The notes under the pieces: model-generated
Databases searched by the model: none
What the model saw: only the letters and a program-made list of their open reading frames with translations
What the model was told of the DNA's origin: nothing
Part shown: piece after piece, positions 13,384 to 24,781 of the stretch
Position numbering within the stretch: position 1 is the first letter of the stretch
Layout: the number at the start of each line of letters is the position of its first letter
Assembly: GCA_963921795.1 (NCBI GenBank)
Contig: OY997661.1
Coordinates: forward strand, 41,735,466 to 41,799,465
Length of the DNA stretch: 64,000 nucleotides
Source: Nannobrachium achirus
Taxonomy: Eukaryota; Chordata; Actinopteri; Myctophiformes; Myctophidae
Direction: 5' to 3'
Made by a program: the position numbers and the translations under genes

Positions 13384-16300
13384 AAGAGCCATTTTAGCCA
13401 TCTTGTTATTTAATTGATGATGTCACCAAAAGGCAGTGTTGTAAAAAGTACTCACATTTTATACTTAAGTAAAAGTATCAATACAGCAATATAGAACTAC
13501 TCCGTTACAAGTAAAAGTCCAGAATTCAAAATGTACTTGAGTAAAAGTATGAAAGTATTGGCATCAAAATGTACTTAAAGTGCCAAAAGTAAAAGTACAA
13601 AATGTTTGAAAATAGCAGATCTACAAGCTCACAACGCGTCGCATCGCGACGCGTTGTGAGCTTGTAGATCGGCTATTTTCAAATAGCCAAGGGATAAAAT
13701 AAGGCTAATATATGTTTTTTTTATATTATAATGTATAAATGCAAAGTAACTAGTAGCTAAGGTTTTCAAAAAATGTAGCGAAGTAAAAGTACAATATTTG
13801 GATCCGAGATGTAGTGGAGTAGAAGTGAAAGTATTAGAAATTGGAAATACTCAAGTAAAGTACAGATACCTCAAAATTGTACTTAAGTACAGTACTTAAC
13901 CCTCTAAGGCCCACGGTTGTAATATTACAACGTTTGTATTTTATCCAAAAAAAGGTTTAAATCATTTTATTTTAGCTCCCCCTACCACCTAAACACCACC
14001 ATTGGATTCTATTGTTTAGTATTACAATGCCATTGGCCACAATATTTGCATATAAATACCCCCCACAGGGGCTGACATTCACACCCGCCACACCCGCTGA
14101 AATTCCAGAGTTTTGACGAACAACATCTCACTTTTTCATGGAAGCTATACCTCAAAAAAACATAAGTAAAATGCCTGTACTATTCTTTTTGGTGATCATT
14201 AGAATGTCTAGAACATGTACATATGTTATTATTTTGAAAAATATCCCCCATATGTAAATTAGAGCATGATTTATGATTTTTGATTTATGGCTATAAAATC
14301 TTACAAAAACATTTTTTTGAAAAAAACATTACATTTTCCTCTTAATAGGACTCCTACAACACCATCTGATTTTTTTCAATTTTTTATTTCAAGTATTTCT
14401 TAATGCGGGCCTTAGAGGGTTAAGTAAAAGTACTTAGTTACTTTACACCACTGCCAAAAGGCATGGTCAAGGCCAGGTTGCCTAGGTATTAAACAGGCTC
14501 TCTAATCAGCCTCAGGTGTTGCCAGTGGCAGAGGCATGTTTGACTGCGTTCATGAGCGCTATGTTTGACTGTTCATGAGAGCTGTGGTCTGGTAAGCGTT
14601 TGTGTATATTGTGGGGGGGAGTGGGACTGAGTTACTAGGGCCCAAGGTGGAGGGGCCTGGAATTATTTTATACTTTAGCTATTGAAAACTAGACCAGGTC
14701 ACCTGGTTGTGCCAGACCCGCAATGAAAACTAGTATGGCACTGAACTAACACATGAACACACAGGATTTTACAGTCTCAGCAACAAAGCGTAGTGAGCTT
14801 GTAGATCGGCTGTTTTCACTAGTATGGCACTGAACTAACACATGAACACACAGGAATTTATAGTGTCAGCAGCTCGTCAGCCAACTCAACTCAGCTGGTC
14901 CCGTACAGGTGACAGCACTCAAGGCAATCAGCCGAGCAAGGGAAGGGAGGGGCAGATGAGCAGTCTGAGGAAAAGAGGGACCGACCGACAGACAGACCGA
15001 CCGACCGACAAAGGCTTTTCTAGGCCGACCCCCTGGGTCTGGCAAATAGCAGATATACAAGCTCACAGCGCGGCACCGAGTGCCACACTGCGAGCTTGTA
15101 GATCTATTATATTTGAAAATTCGTGGAAAAATCTTTAAATGTAGGCCTATGTATTTTTTAAGCAAACATTTGTAACTCATATTTTGCTTCTGGGGTGGTC
15201 CCTGGAACTAAATATTTTGAGATGGGGATCCGTGGCCAAATATATATATCATTTTGGGGGTCGTTCACATGAAAATGTTTGAGCACCACTGACATAGGTT
15301 TTTTTTTTTTTAAACCTTCAAAGACTTTCACGATTTCTCAAAAATAGCAGATCTACAGCTGGCAGCGTGGCACTCGGTGCCGCGCTTGTGAGCTTGTATA
15401 TCTGCTATTTTTCAATAGTTAAAACACAAAATAACACAGTGAATCCTTGTACCCAGGGCCCAGAATTTGTTGCGACCATAGACTGTATAAAAGATATGGA
15501 CAATGCGAAGCCATTGGTTTCTATGCAGCGCAAATGACACAATATGGGCGCTTGGCATGGGTGTTGCCATCATAGATTGAAATGCAAACGGGGGAGGCTA
15601 TTGGCTGCCAACGGTCACGTGCAACCGCAGGGATACATGGGAGAATGTGGTCGGAGCCTCCCGAAATGCAGCACACGAAGAAGAACACAGCCGACTGGTA
15701 TCAGTTTAGTTGGTCATGCACCCCGCAACTTTATCATCAATGTTAACATAAATGGGACCTTATTTTCACAAAACGCATATCATCGAGATTGAAAGGCAAT
15801 TTTTAACTAGCGATAGGAACCATAAAGTATTCATGAAAATGTTAATTAAGGTTAGAACACGAAAGGGGAAAATGAATGGGATCCAATGGAGAACAATTCT
15901 TTTTGCAACCGGCCAGGGGGAAAACAGCACAACTAGCGGCCAATCATAGGAAGTTTTAGTTCCGTATTGGGCTCATTTTAAATCGGCGGAACTCTCCCGC
16001 TGGGGTTGCGACACCCCTGGTCCTTACCTGTAATGGTCACGAGGAAGGCCACCGAGTCGTCCTCGGTGTCACACACGTACTCCCCGGTGTCGTCCGTCGT
16101 CGTCATGGGGACGACGAGCCGCCGCACGACACCGTCCGCCTCCAGGATGAGACAGGAGCTCTCCTCCACCTCCAGGCCGTCCTTGTACCAGCGAACCGAG
16201 GCGTCCTCCTGGGAGACCTCGCAGGTGAGCTCCAGCCGCTCGGAAGCCAACTGGGTCAGCTCCACTTCAGACTCTTCGGGTGAGACGATTCGGATCGGAG

Positions 16301-19300
16301 GTTCTGATGGATAAACATGGGTGCGTAGAAACGGACGATTGACACATTGACACATAACGGACGATTGAAAAGGACTTCCTTCATAACCTAGACTGACGGA
16401 ACTATTGCTGTATTGACTTTGACCCCTAAGGACCTTCCAGGGAGAGTGCTCATGTGCGTCTTGCGGTGACAAGTTTTTCTTCTTCTCTGAGCTGCTTTTT
16501 TTGTTTGTTCTTTCGCACTGATTTTTTTGTTTAATTTTTTTTTAACAATGTCAGTGAGATACTTGTTGCACTAACTAGCATTGACTGTTACGGTCGCTTT
16601 TTGTAAGACACTTTATGTATACCGGTATATACTTATATAATATTCGCACCCTCTATTGATGCACCTTCTCCTTATTGGTACTGTACTGCTCTTTTTTCCC
16701 CTCTTATCTATCTTTTTTCTTACTTCTCTGTAACTTTGTAAATACTGTACTGCTATGCTACAACTACTCCAGTATCTGGCCTATACTCCTGTTCGCAATT
16801 TGGTGTGAGGGGAGTTTCTCACCTGAACCGAGTCAGTGGGTCCCTAGACATGAAAAATCACAGAGGTGCTCGTTCGCCATAGTGCCACGAATGGCGCAAT
16901 GGCCAAATCAAATATGGCCTCCATCTGCTATAATGAAAATCCAACTTTTGTGTATATGCACGAGCAATACCTCCATTCTGACTAATTTGGGTGCGGGGAA
17001 TTCATTTCTGTTATCGTTTTGACCATTTTGAGTGATTTGGACCTTGAAAGGTCATGGTCAAGGTCATGGTCAAGGTCATTTTGTAATTCCGAAGACCATG
17101 GCCACAACTTGGCCATTGTTAGGAGTAAAAACAAGTGCTGTAGGTCTAAATCAACTAATTCTGACATGTATAATTCATTTCTGGTATTGTTTTGACCATT
17201 AAGGATCATCTTGTCTTTGAAATATCAATATCAATGCCATTTTTCAAAAACGATTTTGTCCTTACTAGCAATTTTATTTTATTTTTTCATAATAGTTTGT
17301 TTTGTTTATAACAAAAGATATACTAGTGATAATTATAAGTAAACACCCCCATTTAACTTTAAAGGGGGACTTTAAATGGGTGTTTAAATGAGCAAATAAG
17401 ACTATTTATGAATAAAAGTGACAAATAAGATCACATAACAAAATCACACTCAAAATTAAATTAAACTCAAAGTGCACCATATTGTGATTCTGTGTATGCA
17501 AGTTAGTGTGATGTGCTTTTACAGGATGGATTTGCCATTGTTCCATCACAACATATGATGCACAGAACTCCATCAGCAAGGCAGCCATAACGTTCAGTGT
17601 CACGCTTCAGACATGGCAGGAGTGTACTAAAGCCAAAGTGTTCCTTCCATCCATCAGGGCTTGACATAGACCTTTTGAGGTACTTGTCCTTTGGACAAGT
17701 ACTTCTCATTCACTTGTCCGGGCACAAAAGTCACTTGTCCGGATAAACTGAGTCAGACATTGAAATAGAATGAATAACAAAAGGACTGCTAATGACCCTC
17801 CTTGCTCCCTCCACTCCATAGTATAGTATATGGGCAGTCCATAGTCTGCATACAGCACAAAGGACAAGCCTAATGTCATGACCTGATCCATGTTCCATTG
17901 GTTCTAGTCTTTCCTCAGGTTCCTTGGCTGTTGCAAGCAGGTGGCAAGAAATGCACTAGAAAGGTGCCTTGTTGGTCTCAGCTGTTGTACTTCTCTGCTA
18001 CCAATGCTGTGTCTTCTGTCAAAGTCTTTGCCTCTCAGTCTCCAAAGTTTGTTAGATATATTGTACTTGGTCAGAAGCCATAACTGCATGTTTAATCCCC
18101 ACCTGGCCCATGCAGTCATCTCCATTCTCCAAGGCATATGTGCCTTGATCACTGTTTAGCTAGTGGTGCTCCAAGATCAATGCAGTGGAAGCATTTCCAA
18201 TTTTCACCAGTGCCATTCTTCAGCCAGTGCTTGTAAATATGGGGTGTAGTATAGCAGTTACGCGAAGGAGACAACAACTTTCTGGGGTCAGCCATAATTC
18301 CGACATCCCATTATTCCGACCATTAGGTTAGTGAAGGTTAGGGTTGGTTATTATGGAGTCAGTACATGCACCATGTGTCGGCCTCCTCAATCCTATTCAA
18401 GATGTCTGGGATCTCTACTCCACCTTTGTCATCTTCATCAGAGACAATGGTAAATGGACTGCATTTACAGTATATGGTGCTTTTCTCCAAAGCACTTTAC
18501 AATTCACCCATTAACACACCATGAAACCATGCAAGGTTCCACCCTGCTCATCGGGAGCAGTAAGGGATTCAGTGTCTTGCTCAAGGACACTTCGACACAT
18601 AACCAGGAAGAGCTGGGAATCGAACCTGGAACCTTCAGATTTCAAGGCAGGTGCTCTATACTGAGCCACTGTCGTCCAACAATGATGGTAACATTGCCAC
18701 AGGCTAGATTGGACACCATATTCCGAACACACAGCTGGAGAACTGTTTGTTCTCCTCAGACACCCAGAATTTGGAAAGTTGCTGAGGGATGGATGTGTCT
18801 ACTAGTAAGACGCCTCAGGGCGACATGCGTGCCAATTCTTGGCCATCTGGTCAGTGATGTGTATCGGACCAGTTACACATAATGAAGACAACAATGTTAT
18901 GTCAAAACATGCCAGGTATGTTCTTAATATTGATGACATTGGGACAGGGATCTCCATATATGGGCATAAAACATATGTTAAAAGCCAAGCAGTGCCTTGG
19001 CGAGTTAGGGCCTGGGTTTGATGTCTGGGGATCCCCATATATGAGCATGAGGCGGTACCCTAACAGGGCATCAAAAAGGTAGCACATCCAAAACTTGAAA
19101 TCAGTGGAGAATAAAGTACTCACGTTTCCACTTTTTTATTGGCACAAACCAACAAGAACGCTTAAGCGTTTCGGCTATGAGCCTTCATCAGAGCATTCTG
19201 GGTGTGTCTGTCAGCTCTGTTGTCTCTGATGATGAAGGCCTCCCTGCAAAAGGAGCTGGTGGTGAAGAGATCCCAGACCTCGATCTAGATTGAGGATGCT

Positions 19301-22300
19301 GGTGTTACATGTGGAGTCAATTGGCCCCTGCATCATAACTAAACCTATCCATAACCCTAACGTCAGGATTATGAGCGGACCCCATAGAGTTGTCGTAGTC
19401 TCCTTCGCATTAATGCTATACTACACCCTAAACATTCAAGCACTGGGGATGAGGAGATCTGGCTGCAGAATGGCACTAGGGGTGCTCTATGGCACATGCT
19501 TCCACTGCATCAATCAGTCTCTCATCTTGGAGCACCACTAGCCAAGACAGTGATCAAGGCACACATGCCTTGGAGACTGGAGATGACTGCATGAGCTAGG
19601 TGGGGACTAAGCATGCAGCTATGGCTTCTGACCGAGTACAGTACAATATCTTAGAAAACTTTGGAGAAGCAAAGACCTTGACAGAACATGGTAGCAGAGA
19701 AGTACAGTACAACTGCTGAGACCAACAGGGCACCTTCCTAGTGCATTTCTTGCCACCTGCATGCAACAGCCAAGGAATCCGAGGAAAGACTAGAACCAAT
19801 GGAACATCGATGGATGGAAGGAACTCTTTGACTTTAGTACACTCCCATGTCTGAAGCGTGACACTCGTCGATATGGTTGCTGGGCTGGTGGAATTCTGTG
19901 CATCATATTTTGCCATAGAACAATAGCATATCCATCCTGTAAAAACACATAATACTATCTTGCATCATAATACACAATCACAATATGGTGCACTTGTTAT
20001 TTAATTGTGTGTGTGATTTTGTTATGTGATCTTATTTGTCACTTTTATTAGTAAATAGCCGTATTTGCTCATTTAAACACCCATTTAAAGTCCCCATTTA
20101 AAGTTAAATGGGGGTGTGTACTTCTATTTATACTAGTATGTCTTTAACAAAACAAACTATTATGAAAAAAATAAAATAAAAGTGCTAGTAAAGACAAAAT
20201 CGTTTTTGAAAAATGGCATTGATATTGATATTTCAAAGACAAGATGATCCTTAATGGTCAAAACAATACCAGAAATGAACTATACATGTCAGAATTAGTT
20301 GATTTAGACCTAAAGCACCTGTTTTTACTCCTAACAATGGCCAAGTTGTGGCCATGGTCTTCGGAATTACAAAATGACCTTGACCATGACCTTTCAAGGT
20401 CCAAATCACCCAAAATGGTCAAAACAATATCAGAAATGAATTCCCCGCACCCAAATTAGTTAGAATGGAGGTATTGCATGTGCATATACACAAAAGTTGG
20501 ATTTTCATTATAGCCGATGGCGGCCATATTTGATTTGGCCATTGCGCCATTCGTGGCACTATGGCGGACGAGCACCTCTGTGATTTTTCATGTCTAGGGA
20601 CCCACTGACTCAGTTCAGGTGAGAAACTCCCCTCACACCAAATTGCGAACAGGAGTATAGGCCAGATACTGTATTAAACTGGACAACTGAATTTCCCCCT
20701 TGGGATAATAAAGGTATCTATCTATCTAATTGTTGTTAGTGTTTGGGGAAAATAAAACTACGGCAATCTTCTTTAAAGGACCACTTTGTTTTTTTACAAC
20801 AAGGGTTCATATTTTAGATTGTAATTAGAGAAAAGAAAAGATGAGTGTTAAAATGTTTTAATTTACTGCTTTCTTTTATTTTGATTTCAGTGGTTGGGGG
20901 GCCAATGGGGCATGTCTACAAGTGGCTAAATATGTCTTTTTAGACACAATAAGCCAGCAATTTCTTTGTTACTATTTACACCAGCCCCCATAAGTCACAT
21001 CTGCCCATGAAAGATTGTGGTGCATCTTGGGAATTAATGTGTCTAAAAATACATATTTAGCCAATTGCATGCCCAATGAAAAATCGTTAAAATCACTAAA
21101 ACGATAGAAAGAAGGAAATGAAAACATTTTAACACTCATCTTTTCTTTTCTCTAATGACTATCTAAAATATGAACCCTTGTTGTAAAAAAACAAAGTTGT
21201 CCTTTAACCATAGGCATGCTTACTCTATTGGTTTATGAGCTGACAGGGCTACTCCATCATCCATTACATACGGTATATTCCAGAAAGGCACCTTACTTCA
21301 TCAATTATTCTTGTATTCTATGTACGGTATTTTAAGTGTGGTTGCAATACACTATTGTTATTGCTCTGAGTTTATGGAGGAACTTTTAGCCAATGAGGAA
21401 GCAGCATTCTTGTGACGTCACCTTTTATGCAACTTTCATTGGCTAAAAGCAGTTTTTGCTGCTCATTGGCTAAAAGTTACGTATGACGCGTCGTATCGTA
21501 TGCCCATGTCACCTTTTGCTTCTTCTTCGGCAGTAGCCCCATTGACTTGAATGGGAAAATGCATTGGTATTGGTATCAAAATGTTACTTAAAGTACCAAA
21601 AGAAGAAATACAATGCCTATAGGCATTTACTCTGGAAACTAAAATAAGCTATTAAAATTGGCCATATTATCACTACAGATATGCTCTAAAAGTGTGAAAA
21701 AAACATATCTTTAACCCCTGTTTTATACTTTGCCATCCAACTGATACAGTATAAGACGTTTCCCCCCCAAATCAAACATGTATTAGTTCGATTAAACCAT
21801 TGCACCCCTATTACATTTTCTGAAACTCTTCGTGCATGTACCTGTAATGGTGAGCTGGAAGAAGACAGAGTCTCCGTCCGTGTCACAGACATACTCTCCG
21901 GAGTCTTCCACAGTCGCACAGAGGATGGTCAGTCTCCTGTAGGGCCCCTCGGACGCCACTCGGACGTTGCCGTCGCTCTCGTCCACCTCCTGGCCGTCCT
22001 TGTACCAGCGGCCCTTGCCGCTGGAGCGAGAGAGCTCGCACTGCAGGCTGATCTCCTCTGAAATGCAGCGGTCCACGACCACGTCCTGCTTGGGCTCCAC
22101 GATCATCACTGGAGGCTCTGCAATTCAGGGACGTGCAGAGAATGTTAAAGAGGCAGGGGCTGAAATTTCTCAAAGGGCCCTTTGGTGAAAATATCGAAAA
22201 TAGCAGACCTCTTACTAAGCTCTCACAACATTGTGAGCTTGGTCGGCTATTTTCGATGCTTGATTTCTACACAGAGAGGGGAATTATTTCAACGTAAGAT

Positions 22301-24694
22301 GTTGCGTTCGCGTTCAGGAGAGTTTGGACAAGGCAATTCTCTTGAATGGTATGGCATGGAAATGCCCCAGAATTTGCATTTCTTTCACCATAGTAAAAAC
22401 TGCATTCATGGTCTGGAATGGGCACTCTTTTACACACGGATAAAAGGGCAGGGGCTCATCTTCCCTCTCACTCTTGCTGGTACCCTTCTGTCAGATATCC
22501 ATTTTTGAGGTTTTTGATTTTTTTTGGCATAAATCAGGGCTATTGAACACCCTTTACAGCTGAGTGTTGGTTAAAATAATATTGAACCAATGGAAAGTAG
22601 TAAAACGTGCTTGGGACAAAACCTCCTAACTCCACACTTTCTGCCAAACCAGCTAACTCCACCCGAATGGCCCTCTCTTTTCTTCATAAATATGTGCTAT
22701 TGAACACCCTTTACGTCTCTGTGTTGGTTCAAATAATATTGAACCAATGAAAAGTAGTAAAAAGCCCTTTGGTCAAAACCTCCTAACTCCACTTGAGCTC
22801 ATTTTACAGAAAATGAACATTTTGGAGCATATCTCGGCCCGACAGCAGAGATATGCTCCTGACACTTTCCTCCAACCCTGCCTGCATTCTCTTCTTCACC
22901 ACTCTTCCACACCATGGATAGTTACTGCCCAACACCGCAAATTCTTTATTATTATTAACTATGTAGGTTAAATCATTTGTCCATGTGTTGCCAGCTGATC
23001 AGGGACATGCTGGGCCCCTGATTCAGCCCAGGAAAAAGAGTTGTAGAGGCCCTCATTGCGCGCTATACAGAGAGATCTCTCTCTATAGCACTGCTGCTAC
23101 TCAAAGATTTGCCATTTCAGATCATGACAAGTGACAAGCCAGTGGGCCAATTACATGAGTTATATTTCGTCATTGTCGGGTGGAAACCTTGTATGTCCAA
23201 AACCATTTTTAAAATGATTTAAACAGCCGATCTACAAGCACACAACGCCTCGCGGTGCGAGGCGTTGTGTGCTTGTAGATCGGCTGTTTTCACTACTTTT
23301 GTACAACAGCCTTGTATGATGAAGCAGGGCTTTGCTTTGCGAAAAAAATTACACATTTTAAACTTGGAGATACGAGGTTTCTGCCCAACAGTGACGATTT
23401 ACTTTGTTGGCCGCCCCCAGCCCCCAGGATGGAACGAAGGCCGACATTTTTATTTTTTTTCCCCTAATGGCCGGCCTGTACCGGACGTTCGGGAGTTGTC
23501 CCACTTTTCCCAATGGCCAGCACGTCCCTGCTGCTGATATGTTTTAACAGATTACCTCTGACATTGACGGTGAATGCCATGTCGTTGTCGCCAGCCTTGC
23601 AGGTGTAGATGCCAGCATCCGAGGCGTCGGCAGAACGGATGATCAACCTCCTCATGGTGCCCTCTGCCTGCAGGGTGATGTTGTCACTGGGATGGATCTC
23701 ACAGCCGTCCTTATACCTGTGGGTAAGTGAATAGTCCATCAGATCCAGAATTCAAATCCAGAATTGACTTCAAAATCCTCTTAATAACATACAAACCATT
23801 ATGGACTGGCCCCACTGTATATTTCAGAATTGCTACACGCAAAACCTAATGTTAAATCCCTCAGGTTTTCTAACAAATGTCTTCTAGACATCCCTGTATC
23901 CAAACTCAATTAATTGATGTTTTTAAGAACCTGCTGAAAACTCTTTTGTTTTGTATACATTTTATGTTATGAAGGTTTTTTTACCTGTCTCATGGGCCCT
24001 GTTTTATCTTGCTTTAACTGAGGGGGGCGGCCTCTTGGTTAGACCAGGTTAACATTCACCAGGTTAGCATTCACCAGTGTCGGCACTTTAGCTACTTACC
24101 AGGCTAGCATTCACCAGCATTAAGTTTTACTGAGGTTATGGCAGTGACATGTTACCACTTTGAGACTCACTGGTGTAGCAGAGTATTTCCAGCAGGGCCG
24201 CCGATGGGGGGGGGGGGGGGGTCTTTTCCCCCCTCCCGGAGGCATTGAGCTTGTATATCTGCTATTTTTCGATAGCTAAATAGCTATAAAATAATTAAGG
24301 CCCCTCTACCTTGGGCCCTGGTAACTCAGTCCCACTCCCCTTCCCACCCCTTGTGACACCCCTGCGTGTCTATGTTAACTAATGATCATTTGTCATACCA
24401 CACAGCTGGAGCGTCCTCTCGGGAGACCTGACAGTAGAGAACCACGGGGTCCAGCTCCATGGCACTCTTATGCAGGTCCTCTTCAGGAATGGGAGTGAAC
24501 TCCACCACGGGTCCTGGAGGAAAGAAGAGGGCGTGAGGGGACAAATGGTGTTTGTAAGCAACTGGAGGTGAGGACTGACGGGGGAGGGGGGAAACTTTGT
24601 CTCCTGGAAAGTGTTAGAAAACTGTTTGTGTTACATTTCGGGCACGCATGTTGTCGTCTTGACACCTAGAAGTCCCACACACACCACACACGCA

Positions 24695-24781
<87 letters not shown>

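Larger units (their letters stand above)
13434..14453. mobile_element. hAT-like element, AAGTAAAAGTAC type, with inner TTAA element
   Basis: Termini CAGTGTTGTAAAAAGTA and TACTTTACACCACTG. The perfect duplication CCAAAAGG lies at 13426-13433 and 14454-14461. It contains the palindrome 13605-13683 and a separate TTAA element at 13896-14423. Confidence 0.85.
14612..15478. mobile_element. CAGGGGCGTCAC-type element, left terminus lost
   Basis: It starts GGGACTGAGTTACTAGGGCC and ends CTTGTACCCAGGGCCCAGAA. Inside are a 38-bp tandem duplication (ACTAGTATGGCACTGAAC at 14731 and 14818), GACCGACCGACAGAC repeats near 14990, and palindromes at 14791 (half), 15042 and 15339. Confidence 0.6.
16770..20671. 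mobile_element. large foldback element with long inverted arms
   Basis: CAGTATCTGGCCTATACTCC at the left end and its exact inverse at the right. The arms continue to mirror each other for well over 1 kb (e.g. 16801-16880 with 20560-20640; 17215-17300 with 20145-20245; 17890-18020 with 19665-19815; 18080-18330 with 19370-19610). The unpaired centre holds a SINE at 18448. No transposase was recognised. Confidence 0.8.

Noticed and set aside
17503-18152. Open frames in the foldback element as a transposase
   Set aside because: No DDE, RNase H or zinc-finger signature; frames are short and mirrored in the other arm.
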